Positions 45,030-56,455 of a stretch of 64,000 nt of DNA are shown here, in pieces. A model generated the notes under the pieces. That model was given only the letters and a program-made list of their open reading frames with translations, searched no databases and had not been told where the DNA came from. This DNA comes from Mesoplasma lactucae ATCC 49193 (GTDB taxonomy: Bacteria > Bacillota_I > Bacilli_A > Mycoplasmatales > Mycoplasmataceae). Positions within the stretch are counted from its first letter, which is position 1. Each line of letters opens with the position of its first letter. A program made the translations under genes and the position numbers. The DNA lies in the NCBI RefSeq assembly GCF_002441935.1, contig NZ_CP023668.1, positions 682,001-746,000 on the forward strand. The letters run 5' to 3'.

Positions 45030-47753
45030 CTATCAATAATTTTTCGTAGATAATTTTGGTAATCCTTGTGGACCTGTTGCGTCAGTGTAATAATTTAACA
45101 TAAGTTGATTAATCATTCCATCGTCTTTAACACCAAATTGTTTTATTTGTGACATAACGGTTTGTTTGTCTAAATCGCTCCCACTTCTGAATGTGACTAA
45201 TTGTCAACCATCTTTCATTGGTGTTGTCATTGCAGACAAGATTCTAAAATAGTTACCTTTTTTAGAATATAGTTGAACTGATTTATAAGACCCATCTTCT
45301 AGTTTTCCAAATTCAATATAAGAAACAGTTCTAATATAATTTCCTCGAGAGTCAGTTACATCTACAGTATAAATTTTTCAAGTATAAACTTTTAATTGTT
45401 CTTCTAAATCATTAACTTGCTTTTGTAAATTTCTAACTTGCTTTTGTGAATCTTTTAATTGCCCATTTAATTTATCAATTGTGGACTGTTGTTCTTTAAT
45501 TGTTTGATTTTTATTTTCAATATCAATTTTGTAATCACGAATTTGATTTTGATAATTAATAATTTGATTTCCTAGATCAGCTATTTTTAGATTATCGGCT
45601 TCAATTTCATCTTGAGCATCTTTTAATTTTGCAGCTGCGTCATTTAAATCTTTTGTTAATTGATCATTTTTTCTAGTTAAATCATTAACTTGCTTTTGTA
45701 ACTTGTTTTTGTCAGCAGTTAATCTCTTGTTATCCGCTAAAGCACTGTTCAAATCACTAGTTGTTTTGGTTAATTTATCTTTAGTGCTTTGTAATTCTAT
45801 TGATTGATCATCATATTTCTTTTGTAATGTCTTTAATTCATCACTTAATTTATCACGATCATTAGTTACATCTTCAAGTTGCTGACCAACTTTTTCTAAG
45901 TCTGCTTCTAATTGATCTTTAGCATTAGTTAAAGCAATCTTTTCTTTATTTAATTGTTCAGCTTTTTGTTCTGAAGTTTTTAAATCTTTTTTAGTATTTT
46001 CTAAATCAGTTTGTGAAGCTTTTAAATCTTTTGTTAATTCATTGTTTTCACTAGTTAATTTATTAACTTGTTTAGTTAATTCATTTTTGTCATTAGTTAA
46101 ATCAATGATTTGTTGTTTTGCATTTGCTAAATCTTTGTTGGCTTCTTCTAATGCTTTTTTAGTATTAGTTAATTCAGTAGATTGATCATCATATTTCTTT
46201 TGTAATGCCTTTAATTCATCACTTAATTCATCACGATCATTAATTACATCTTCAAGTTGTTGACCAACTTTTTCTAAGTCTGCTTCTAATTGATCTTTAG
46301 CATTAGTTAAAGCAATCTTTTCTTTATTTAATTGTTCAGCTTTTTGTTTTTCAACTTTTAATTCATTTTTAGTTTGAGTTAATTCAGCTTCTGAAGCTTT
46401 TAATGCTTTGTCTAATCTATTAACTTCAGCTTCTGAAGATTCTAATTGGCTTTGTTTATCTTTTAATTGGTTAGTTAAACTAGCAATTTTTTCTTGTGCT
46501 TCTTTATCATTCTTGTCAGCACTATTAATTAAGTTTTGAATTGTTCCCTCAAGAACTTTAATTTCGGTATTTAAACGTGAATTAGTTTCACGTTCTTTTG
46601 CTAATTTGTTTTCTGCATCAGCTCTTTCTTGATCTAATTGAGTTGCTTTATTTTCTAATCTATTACGTTGAGCTTCAACACCAAGAAGTTCTTTTTTAGT
46701 GTTTTCTAATTGAATAGATTGGTTATCATAATTGTCTTTTAATGTGTCATAACTTGTTTGTAATTCATTTTTTTGTTGAGTTACATCTTCAAGTTGTTGA
46801 CCAACTTTTTCTAAGTCTGCTTCTAATTGATCTTTAGCATTAGTTAAAGCAATCTTTTCTTTATTTAATTGTTCAACTTCGCTTTCAAGGTTCTTATTAT
46901 TTGCAGTTAATTTATTAACTTGTTTAGTTAACTCATCGCGTTCACTAGTTAAACTATTGATTTGTTCATCTTTTTGTTTAATTTGAATACCTAAAGTTTT
47001 AATTACTTCTTCAAGTATTAAAGCGTTATTTGTTAATGTTTCGTTTATTTTTTGGCTTTCTGCTAAATCATTTTTGGCTTCTGCTAAATCATTTTTAGCA
47101 ATAGTTAATTGATCTTGTAAATCATTTTTATCTTTAGTTAAATCGATAATTTGTTGTTTAGCTTTTGTTAAAGCATTGTTTGTTTCATCCAAACCAACTT
47201 TTAAATCAGCAATAGTTTTTTCTTGAGTTTTGTTAGTATCTTTTAAAGTTTGGTTTTCTGATCTTAATCATCAAATTAAAATATCTGATTGAGTAAGTTT
47301 GTCGCTTAAATTATTGATTGTTTTATTTAAGCTTTCAATTTCACTTTTTTGTTTATCAATTTCACTTTCGTTATCTTCAACTTGTTTTGTTAATTTATTT
47401 TTATCGTCAGTTAATTCACTGTTCTTTTTAATCAAGTCATTTTTTTGAATTAAAAGTCCTCTAATTGCTAAAGTGTTATTTTCAATTTCATTATTTAAAT
47501 TAAGAATTTCCTTAGCTGCTGCTTGATTTTGACTAGTTAAAAAATCAATTCTTGTTTGTTTATATTCTAATTGAACTTTAGCATCTGTTAATTGGTCAGA
47601 TAAATCGCTGTTTTCTTTTTTTAAACGTTTTACTTCTGATTCTCAGTTGTCATTAGGTGATGATTTTATTGAAGTAGTACCACAAGCAACAACAGCACTA
47701 GCTGAAGTAGCGGTAATCCCAATTGCACCTAAAATTGATAGTAATTTCTTCAT
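45030..47753 (-). CDS. Large coiled-coil surface lipoprotein with internal repeats
   Basis: A 907-aa protein. The N-terminus is a lipoprotein signal: K-K-L-L then a hydrophobic stretch ending S-A-V-V-A-C near residue 24, the lipobox form common in Entomoplasmatales. Residues about 40-790 are nearly all heptad-like coiled coil rich in Leu, Lys, Glu, Asn and Gln. Three near-identical segments (A-L-T-N-A-K-D-Q-L-E-A-D-L-E-K-V-G-Q-Q) recur within it. The last 115 residues form a different, aromatic-rich domain. It is exported and lipid-anchored, and probably projects from the cell as a rod, fit for adhesion or shielding. AGAGAGGAG precedes the ATG. Confidence 0.88.
45868..45968 (-). repeat. Coiled-coil repeat copy 1 (lipoprotein gene)
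   Basis: About 101 bases nearly identical to copies at 46246 and 46783. The distance to copy 2 is 378 bases (126 codons, 18 heptads), so the copies stay in frame and in heptad phase. Confidence 0.85.
46246..46346 (-). repeat. Coiled-coil repeat copy 2 (lipoprotein gene)
   Basis: About 101 bases, differing from copy 1 only by a few bases. Confidence 0.85.
46783..46876 (-). repeat. Coiled-coil repeat copy 3 (lipoprotein gene)
   Basis: About 94 bases matching copies 1 and 2; the 537-base distance from copy 2 keeps the reading frame but not an exact heptad count. Confidence 0.85.
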
Positions 47754-48310
47754 AAAATAATCTCCTCTCTAGTACTTTTAAATGTTTCTCACACACTTAA
47801 AAAACTAAGTTTATTTATATATAAAAGTATTTGTTGTTAATCTTTAGTTTTTGTTAGTTTTAAAGCTCTTCCCAAAGCTTTAAAACTGGTATGTTAATTT
47901 ATTTCATAAACCATAAAAAAGAATCCGAACAAAATCGGATTCTTAATTAAAAGGTTATAATTTGAACCTCTAACGCTTCTTTTTGTAATTAAGTCTCTCG
48001 TCAAAATATTAAAATAAAGGTTATCGGTTGGAAATTGAATATATTCTCTCTTTGAAAACGTTTTTCAATAACATAAATTATTATATTAGTTTAAAACTGT
48101 TTTTAAATAAAATTGTTGCATTAAAAAAATGCGTTTTTTTTATTAATTTTCTTTAATTATTTCTTCTCTTTTTAAGGATTATTTAAAACCTTGATTTTAT
48201 GCTAAAATTTATCTAGTTTTGATTGTCAAAGAGTTAAAACTTTTTCTAAGTTATATGTCAAAGATATAACTTTTCTAAAAATAAAATTATAAAAATATTT
48301 AAGAAAAGAA
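47754..48310. other. 557-base non-coding gap between lipoprotein and mnmG
   Basis: AT-rich, with no gene-sized ORF. It holds a minus-strand TATAAT (48080-48085), an inverted repeat TTGAAAAACGTTTTCAA (48052-48068 region), a hairpin AGAGGTT / AACCTTT (47957-47978 region) and a minus-strand terminator hairpin (47914-47944). These fit a short RNA gene. The last 50 bases before mnmG are almost only A and T. Confidence 0.6.
47914..47944 (-). terminator. Orphan minus-strand terminator
   Basis: A perfect 10-bp stem AAGAATCCGA / TCGGATTCTT with a 6-base loop and a six-base T-run on the minus strand only. No annotated gene ends here, which suggests a small RNA upstream. Confidence 0.75.
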
Positions 48311-50227
48311 ATGAGAATCAATAATATGAATGACAAAAATTATGATGTCGTTGTTGTTGGTGGTGGACATGCAGGAGTTGAAGCTGCCTTAGCTTCAGCT
48401 AGAATTGGGAAAAAGACTGCTTTAATCAATTTATATGATGACAAGATCGCAACAATGCCATGTAACCCTTCTGTTGGAGGACCTGCTAAAGGAATCGTCG
48501 TAAGAGAAATCGATGCTTTAGGTGGAGAAATGGGTAAAGCAGCAGATGCTACTGCTTTACAAACTAAATTACTAAATTCATCACGTGGACCTGGAGTTTG
48601 AGCTTTAAGAGTCCAATCTGATAAATTGGAATATTCAAAATATATGGAAAACAAAGTTAAATCTACAGAGAACTTAGATTTAATTGTTGGGGCTTGTGAA
48701 GATTTAATCGTTGATAAAGATACAATGACAGTTAAAGGAATCGTTTTACAAGACGGAAGTAAGATTATGGCTAAAGCTGTAGTTTTAACTACTGGTACTT
48801 ATTTAAAATCACAAGTTTTATTAGGACATGATTCACATGAATCAGGACCTAATGGAGAAATTACAACAAGTGGAATTTCTAAAGCTTTAAAAGACTTAGG
48901 ATTAGAGTTATATCGCTTTAAAACTGGTACTCCACCAAGGGTTTATCAAGATTCAGTAGATTTATCAAAGGCTACTAAAGAACCTGGAACTGATGCTAAA
49001 TTAGCTTTCTCAAGTAGTACAAAAGAATTTACACCAGTTGAAGATCAAGAATTATGTTATTTAATTCATTCAACTCCAGAAACTAAAAAGATTGTTGAAG
49101 AAAACTTACAAAAATCAGCTATGTATTCTGGTAAAAAAGTTGGAACAGGACCAAGATATTGTCCAAGTTTTGAAGATAAAATCGTTCGTTTTAATTCCAA
49201 AGAAGAACACCAAATCTTCATCGAACCTGAATCATTAAGTTTAAATACTTGATATGTTCAAGGGTTTTCAACATCAATGCCGATTGATGTTCAAGATAAA
49301 ATGTTAAGAAGTTTACCTGGATTTGAAAACGTTAAAGTTCATAAATGAGCTTATGCAATTGAATATGATTGCATCGATCCTCAACAATTAAAAAGAAGTT
49401 TAGAATTAAAAAATGTTCATGGTTTATTTACAGCTGGACAAATTAACGGGACTTCTGGTTATGAAGAAGCTGCTGGACAAGGATTAATGGCTGGTATTAA
49501 TGCTGCAAGATTAGTTGATGGTTTAGAACCATTAATCTTAAAACGTGATGAAGCATACATTGGAGTTATGATTGATGACTTAGTTAATAAAGGAGTTTGA
49601 GAACCTTATAGATTATTAACTAGTCGTGCTGAACACAGACTATTATTAAGAAATGATAATGCAGAAGAACGTTTAAAAGAATTTGGACATGATGTTAACT
49701 TAGTTAAAGAAGATGAATGAAACGAATATTTAGATAATCAAGCTAAAGTTGCTAAAGCAACTCAAGACTTAAAAGATATTCGTTTCTCACCAAAATCAGA
49801 ATTAGCCATTGAATTAGTTAATAATGGTGAAGCTGTTATTAACCAAGGATTAAGTGCTTATGAAATTTTAAAACAACCAAAAGTTGATATTAATAAATTC
49901 AAAGCATATGTTCCTAGTTTAAATGATCTTTCAGATACCTTGTTACAATCAGTTTTAATTAACTGTCGTTTTGAAGGCTATGTTAAAAATGAAAAGAAAC
50001 AAGCTGAACGTTTTAACAAACTAGAACAAAAATTAATCCCAAATGATATTAACTATGACTTAGTTGAAAATCTGGCTACAGAAGCTAGACAAAAACTAGA
50101 AAAAGTAAGACCTTCATCAATTGGTCAAGCTTCAAGAATTACTGGAGTTAATCCAGCAGATATTCAAATGTTATTATTCTACTTAAAGAATAATTATGCA
50201 GATGACGCTAAGAATAATCGCAATTAA
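48311..50227 (+). CDS. mnmG: tRNA uridine 5-carboxymethylaminomethyl modification enzyme MnmG
   Basis: A 638-aa FAD protein. It begins with the dinucleotide-binding G-G-G-H-A-G near 18-23, followed by the family motif [11 protein letters not shown] near 54-64 and later [16 protein letters not shown]. With MnmE it modifies U34 of tRNAs. ATG at 48311 is used; a second in-frame ATG at 48326 is also possible, and neither has a clear ribosome-binding site. Several TGA codons encode Trp. In contrast to mnmE it has no CTATAG. Confidence 0.95.
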
Positions 50228-50260
50228 AAAATTTATTCTAAAAATAAAATAATTTATCAA

Positions 50261-50296
50261 AACATACGTTTGTTATAAAATAAACGTATGTTTTTA
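50261..50296 (+). terminator. Terminator after mnmG (copy A of a duplicated hairpin)
   Basis: An 11-bp stem (50261-50271 with 50282-50292) around the loop GTTATAAAAT, with T's after it. Nearly the same hairpin, with the identical loop, occurs at 52078. Confidence 0.8.
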
Positions 50297-50422
50297 TTTA
50301 GTTTTAAATAAAAAAGAAGGATTTATATTAGAAAACTTATAAATTGGGTTTTAATCTAAAATAATTTATATTAGTATAAAGAATATTAAAAAATAAAATA
50401 AGTAATAAATGAAAGGGAAAAG

Positions 50423-52054
50423 ATGAAGAAAAAAGGTAATAGGAAAGCATTTGAGTTTTTAACTTTATTTGTTATGGTTATTGGTTCTGTAATTGGTGCT
50501 GGTATTTATATTAAAAATAGTAGTATCGTTAAAGAAACGGGAAATCCAATCATAGCCATAATTTTATGAGTTATAGTCGGAATAATTTGTACATTAGCTA
50601 TTATTGTTTTCATGGAAATAGCATCAGCTACAAAAGATGTTGGTAATGGTACAGCTCCAAACTGAGCTAAGATTTTTATCAACCGCAAGACTGCTTCATT
50701 TTTTAGTTTAGTTTATACAATTATTCTTTGACCTTCTTATTATTCTTTATTTGCAGGAACTTTTGTCTACTACATGTTAGTTTTAATTGGAGTAGATTTA
50801 TCTGCTGGTAGCCAACTAGCAATTTATTTAAGTTTAGGAATCTTTTTATTAGTAGGGTTCTACTTATTTAATGGATTATTACCAAAATACTCTAAATGAG
50901 TTCAAATTGGTGGAAACATCTTTAAATTCATTCCTTTATTAATTGCACTTGTAGCAGGATTTTGTATGATTGATAGCAACTCTGCAATGTTCAATGGGGG
51001 ATTTAACGGAGCTGAATGATCTGAAAAACAATGAGAAGCTTCAAGTTTCTTTAGAGGGTTTGGTGGAATCTTATTATCATTTGATGCCTTTTATTTCATA
51101 GCCAATTCACAAAAAACAGCAAAGAATAAAGATGTTGTTCCTAAAGCTTTATTTGTTGGAATGGTCTTTGCAGCATTATTTTATGTATTAATGGCTGTGT
51201 CATTATTCTTAGGTTCACCTGATGGATCAATCTTTGAACTATTTGCAAAAATGTTTGGAGAAGATTCTAAAGTATCTGCTATCTTACCTCCAGTATTAAT
51301 GATGATAATTTGCCTATTATCCATCAATATGTTTACAGCATTTGGAATGGCTAACTTAGAATCTGATGTAGAAGCTAAACTTGTTTATGTTGGAAAACGT
51401 AGAGGAAAAGTAAGTTTATTTAAATGCGGAAGCGTACAAATCATTTTTACAGTTATAGTTTATGTAGCCTTTACTTTAATGGGATTCTTTATACCTAGAG
51501 CAGGATACTCATGAGGAAGTTTTTCTAACTATAATAAAGATGGAATTCTTGCTATAGCAGACCAACCTACAGACTTCTTAAGTATCATGGGTTCTGTAGC
51601 CGCAATTCTTTCATTCGTAATGGTAGATATTTTAATCTTTGCTTGCTTAGTAAATAGAAAAACAAATAAAGTTAAAGTCGACAGATACAAAGGTGTACCA
51701 GTTTTAGGTACTATCTCTGGTATAGCTATAGCCGTATTTATTATAGGTGGTCTATACACATATATCGATGTAGACCCTAAACATGTAACGCCATTTAAAG
51801 ACACTATAGGTCTATACTTCTTAATATTATTTATAGCTATGCTAGCTATAGTAACAATCGCATTCTTTATTCAAGAAGCCTTATTCAAGAAATATCCATT
51901 TAAAGATGGATTTGACGGTTACTTAGAAGGCGAAGATCCTATTCCGTTCTTCTTTAAAATAAACCCAATTCAAAACTATTTCACTAAAAAAGGTGAAGAA
52001 GAAATCTATGATGATGAACATCCTAGATCCCATAAACGTTCTAATAATAAGTAA
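50423..52054 (+). CDS. APC-superfamily amino-acid permease (copy 1)
   Basis: A 543-aa protein with about 12 membrane segments. Helix 1 carries the APC substrate-binding motif G-S-V-I-G-A-G-I-Y near 22-30, and helix 6 has F-R-G-F-G-G-I-L-L-S-F-D near 213-224. A charged C-terminal tail ends it. The family imports amino acids or related compounds; which ones cannot be told. It has a close paralogue directly downstream. AAAGGGAAAAG precedes the ATG. Four CTATAG sites lie in its last third only. Confidence 0.87.
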
Positions 52055-52077
52055 ATAACCTATGATTAGAATTTTAC

Positions 52078-52112
52078 ATATACGTTTGTTATAAAATAAA
52101 CGTATATTTTTT
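52078..52112 (+). terminator. Terminator between the two permeases (copy B of a duplicated hairpin)
   Basis: A 10-bp stem (52078-52087 with 52098-52107) around the loop GTTATAAAAT and a T-run; it matches the hairpin at 50261 in loop and inner stem. Confidence 0.8.
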
Positions 52113-52145
52113 ATATAATATTATTCAAATAGAAAGCTGCAATAT

Positions 52146-53762
52146 ATGAAGAAATTCTCAAACACAAAAGCATTTGAGTTTATGACTTTGTTCGTAATGG
52201 TTATTGGTACTGTAATTGGTGCTGGTATATACATTAAAAACACTGAAGTTCTTAAAGCAACACAAAACCCCATTATTGGGATTATCTTATGAGCTATAGT
52301 TGGTATAGTCTGTGTTTTATGTGTTCTTGTGTTTATGGAAATTTCTTCTGCAACAAAACATTTTGGTAATGGTACTATAGCTAACTGAGCCAAAATATTT
52401 GTTAATAGAAAAACTGCATCTTACTTTAGTCTTTTATACACAATTATTATTTGGCCAGCTATGTATTCTTTATTTGCTGGAACATTTATATTCTATTTAC
52501 TTAAATTAATGAATGTAGAAATGTCTAGTGGAACTCAATTAGCCATTTACTTAGGATTAGGAATCTTCTCAATGATTATGCTATTCCTATTCAATGCCTT
52601 TTTACCTGCTGGTTCTAAATGAGTTCAAGTAATTGGTAATGCATTTAAGTTCATTCCATTATTCGTAGCTCTTATAGCTGGATTTTGTATGATTAATGAT
52701 AACTCTGCAATGTTTAATAATGGATACAAAGATAGTACTTGATCAACTAGTGACTGAGAACCATCTAGTTTCTTTAGAGGGTTTGGAGGAATCTTATTAT
52801 CATTCGATGGATTCTATTTAATTGCTAACTCTCAGAAAACTGCTAAACATAAAGAAGTTGTACCTAAAGCGTTAATGGCTGGTATGACATTCGCTGCATT
52901 ATTCTATGTATTAATGGCTGTATCGTTATTCTTAGGTTCACCAGATGGTTCAATTTTTGAACTCTTCGCTAAGATGTCTGGTGGAAATGCCACTGTAGCA
53001 AGAGTTATTCCTGCAATAATTATGATGCTTATTTGTTTATTAAATTTAAACTCATTCACAATGTTTAGTATGTCTAACCTAGAATCAGACGTTGAAGCTA
53101 AACTTGTTTATACAGGTGTGCGTAGAGGAAAAATTAGTAACTTTAAATCTGGGTTAGTTCAATTGACTGCTTCAATAATAAGTTATTCAATTTATATCTT
53201 AATGGGATTCTTTATTACAAGAAATGGCTATGGTGGTTGAGATAGCGCAAAACATGCTATAGACCAAGCTGTAACGGATTACACAGGGATCATGGGTTCT
53301 GTAGCCGCAATTCTTTCATTCGCAATGGTAGATATCTTAATCTTTGCTTGCTTAATTAATAGACGTACAAACAAAGTAAAAGTTGAGAAATATAAAGGAG
53401 TTACAATATTAGGAACTATCTCTGGTATAGCTATAGCTATATTCGTTATTTGTGGTATTTATACTTTTATTGATAGTGATCCAACTCATAGCACTAAATT
53501 TAGTGATACAACAGGAATGTACTTCTTGATATTGTTTATAGTCATGATGGTTTTTGTGACTATAGTATTCTTTATACAAGAAGCCCTGTTCAAGAAATAT
53601 CCATTCAAAGATGGATTTGGAGGTTACTTAACAGAAGAAGACCCAATGCCTTTATTAATTGCAATCAATCCAATTAAAAACTACTTCACTAAAAAAGGCC
53701 AAGAAGAAGTTAAACAATACGAACAACAAGATAAGCCTAAGAACAAAAGAAAACGAAATTAA
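52146..53762 (+). CDS. APC-superfamily amino-acid permease (copy 2)
   Basis: A 538-aa paralogue of the gene at 50423, alike along its whole length. G-T-V-I-G-A-G-I-Y is in helix 1 and F-R-G-F-G-G-I-L-L-S-F-D in helix 6. Blocks such as G-S-P-D-G-S-I-F-E-L-F-A-K-M are identical. The two differ most in loops and the charged tail, so they may have distinct substrates. Five CTATAG sites occur. The ribosome-binding site is weak (AGAAAG). Confidence 0.87.
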
Positions 53763-53770
53763 GAAAATAA

Positions 53771-53826
53771 TAACCACCTTCTATCATGATAAAATTAACT
53801 TATTATGAATAAGGTGGTTTTTTAAT
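53771..53826 (+). terminator. Terminator after permease 2, with 3' arm that may serve pgsA
   Basis: Outer stem AACCACCTT / AAGGTGGTT with an inner CATGATAA / TTATTATG stem, then T's. The 3' arm contains AGGTGG, placed about 11 bases before the pgsA ATG. Confidence 0.7.
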
Positions 53827-53828
53827 TT

Positions 53829-54512
53829 ATGCGTATGAATTGACCTAATCGTTTAACATTATTGCGATTATTACTTGTTCCTGTGGTTGTAGCCCTAATT
53901 TTAGTTTCTTACTATGCAGAAATTAATTCAGGAACTGGTGTTTGAAAATGATATTTCCAAAGTGGTGACTATCAGTTACCTAAATTAATGATGGCGGCAG
54001 GAATTGTGTTTATTGTTGCTTCATTTACAGATTTCCTAGATGGATATCTAGCAAGAAAATATAATCAAGTAACTGACTTTGGTAAGTTCTTTGATCCCAT
54101 TGCAGATAAATTATTAGTTAACTCTGTATTAATCTTATTTGCCGTAACAAAAATGTTACCAGTTTGAATGACATTGATTCTTATCTTGAGAGACATCTTT
54201 GTCGACTTTATTAGAATGACTTTAGCAAAGAAAAATGTTACTCTGGCAGCAGGAATTTATGGAAAACTAAAAACTGTATTCCAAATGGTAGGGTTATCAC
54301 TTTTATTCTTTGTTAACTATACATACTTCGAATTATCTTCAAACGCTGGTTTATCAAGCGAATACGGATGAATGAACCAAGTTGTAATGATTCCAATGTA
54401 CTTAGCAACATTCTTCAGTATCTTTAGTGGTTGTGTTTACTTCAAAAATGGTTATAAATACTTATTTAAAGATGGAGAAAAACAAAATGGAACAAAAAAA
54501 TCAACAAAATAA
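53829..54512 (+). CDS. pgsA: CDP-alcohol phosphatidyltransferase (probably phosphatidylglycerophosphate synthase)
   Basis: A 227-aa membrane protein with the family signature D-x2-D-G-x2-A-R-x8-G-x3-D-x3-D at about 76-98, which binds CDP-diacylglycerol and metal. N-terminal N-x-L-T-L-x-R fits PgsA, which makes phosphatidylglycerol phosphate, the precursor of the main mollicute phospholipids. The C-terminal 26 bases overlap rsmG. The only ribosome-binding sequence is AGGTGG in the terminator arm upstream. Confidence 0.9.
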
Positions 54513-55221
54513 TACTTTCGATAATTGAAGTATTTTTGATGAATGTAAAAACATTAATTTAACTGATGATATTAAAAAACAATTAAATGATTACTATAAC
54601 TTAGTTGTAGAAGAAAATAATAAATACAACTTAACTAGAATCACTGATGAAAATGACTTCTATGAAAAACATATCGTAGACTCATTATTATTCACAAACG
54701 TTTATCCAATCTATGATCAAAAGATGGCAGATATTGGATCTGGAGCAGGGTTTCCTGGAATTGTATTAAAAATATTCTTCCCAGAAACAAAAATAACTTT
54801 AATTGAATCAAACAATAAAAAAGCAAACTTTTTAAATCTAGCTATTTCTAGATTAGGTTTAAAAGATATTGAAGTATCAAGTGAGAGAGCGGAAGTATTT
54901 TCAGTAGAACATAAAGAAGAATTTGACGTAGTTATTTCAAGAGCTGTAGCTTATCTAGATATCATTCTAGAAATCGGAGTTCAAATGCTTAAAGTTGATG
55001 GAGTTTATATTCTATTAAAAGGACCACGTGCACAAGAAGAAATGAATAATAGCGGTAATTTACCAACTAAACTAAATTTAAGCTTGAAAGATACACAAAT
55101 TTTAAGCGATACAGGGTTTGGAACAAGAGTAAATCTGTTCTACCAAAAGAATGGTCATACAGATGCAAAATACCCACGTAAATACGCAACTATTAAAAAA
55201 GAAAGCGGAATTAATAAATAG
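54487..55221 (+). CDS. rsmG: 16S rRNA (guanine(527)-N7)-methyltransferase
   Basis: A 244-aa methyltransferase. It begins with helices, has K-Y-N-L-T-R near 42-47, then SAM motif I D-I-G-S-G-A-G-F-P-G near 82-91 and I-S-R-A-V-A near 147. It methylates G527 of 16S rRNA, a streptomycin-linked site. The start lies 26 bases inside pgsA, with GGAGA upstream, so expression is coupled. The first 79 codons follow the start only if TGA is Trp. Confidence 0.93.
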
Positions 55222-55299
55222 TCAGGTCTTAAAATAACTTGGCTATTATTTTAAATGCGATAAACTAAATAGAGTAAAAGTAGAGAAAGAGGAAATAAA

Positions 55300-56397
55300 A
55301 TGGCATTAAAAGTAGGAATCGTTGGTTTACCAAATGTTGGTAAATCTACTTTATTTAACGCAATTACCAATTCAAAAGTCGAAGCTGCAAACTATCCTTT
55401 TGCAACTATCGAACCAAACGTTGGAGTTGTAGAAGTACCTGACAAAAGAATTGATTTTTTAGCTGAAAAATTTGGTTCTAAAAAAATATTAAGAACAACA
55501 ATTGAATTCGTAGATATTGCTGGTTTAATTGCTGGGGCATCTAAAGGAGAAGGTTTAGGTAATGCCTTCTTAGCAAATATTCGTGAAACTGACGCAATTT
55601 GTGAAGTTGTTCGTTGTTTTGATGATAAAGATATTACACACGTGGAAGGTAGTGTTGATCCTATCCGTGATATTCAAATCATCAACTTAGAATTAATGTA
55701 TGCTGATGAAGCTACAATTGACAAAAGAATGGCAAAAGTATTACCAAAAGTTAAATCTAATACCGATAAAGATGCTAAAGCAGAATATGCGTTATTAGAA
55801 AAATGTAAACAAACATTAACTGATGGTAAATTATTAAATACTTTAGAACTTTCTGATGAAGAAAACAAAATACTAAAAGGTTTCCAATTATTAACTGCTA
55901 AACCATTTATTTATGTAGCAAACGTTGGTGACGATGACTTAGCTGAAGATAATAAATATGTAAAAGAAGTTCGTCAATTTGCAGAAGAAAACAATGCAAA
56001 AGTTGTTAAGATTTGTGCAAAAATTGAAGAAGACTTAACAGAAGCTTCTGATGAAGAAAAAAGAGAATTCTTAAAAGACCTTGGTGCTAACCAAACTGGA
56101 TTAGATGAATTAATTCAAGTAGCATACCAAACTTTAGGATTAATTACTTACTTTACTGCAGGTCCTCAAGAAGCACGTGCATGACAAATTAAACAAGGTT
56201 GAACAGCTCCACAAGCTGCAGGAGCAATTCATACTGATTTTGAAAAAGGATTTATCAAAGCTGATGTTTACTCATATGCTGACTTTGAAAAACTAGGTTC
56301 AGAAAAAGCTGTTAAAGATGCTGGAAAAATGCGTCTAGAAGGAAAAGGTTATGTAGTTGAAGATGGAGACGTATGTTTCTTCAAATTCAATAGATAA
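55300..56397 (+). CDS. ychF: Redox/ribosome-associated GTPase/ATPase YchF (Obg family)
   Basis: A 365-aa protein. P-loop G-L-P-N-V-G-K-S-T is at 9-17, then F-V-D-I-A-G-L near 68-74, a helical coiled domain and a C-terminal TGS domain (T-Y-F-T-A-G near 286). YchF prefers ATP over GTP and binds ribosomes. GAAAGAGGAAAT precedes the ATG. The last 70 residues follow TGA (Trp) codons. Confidence 0.95.
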
Positions 56398-56414
56398 TCT
56401 TGCTATAGGATAAT

Positions 56415-56454
56415 AAAAAATACTTGCTATAAGAACTTATAGCAAGTATTTTTT
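56415..56454. terminator. Bidirectional terminator between ychF and topA
   Basis: A perfect 19-bp inverted repeat (56415-56433 with 56436-56454) with almost no loop, the longest hairpin in the window. It serves both convergent genes. Confidence 0.9.
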
Positions 56455-56455
56455 A

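Noticed and set aside
45868-46876. Regular repeats resembling a CRISPR array or intergenic repeat family.
   Set aside because: There are only three copies, 94-101 bases long, at unequal distances, and all are in frame within a coiled-coil protein gene; no cas genes are present.
47955-47985. A T-arm-like sequence (GGTTCAAAT) suggesting a tRNA gene.
   Set aside because: No acceptor stem, D-arm or anticodon arm could be fitted around it, and the arm pairs as a simple hairpin instead.
50261-52112. The repeated hairpins flanking permease copy 1 as ends of a mobile element.
   Set aside because: They are terminator hairpins after mnmG and after permease 1; no transposase and no target-site duplication is visible.
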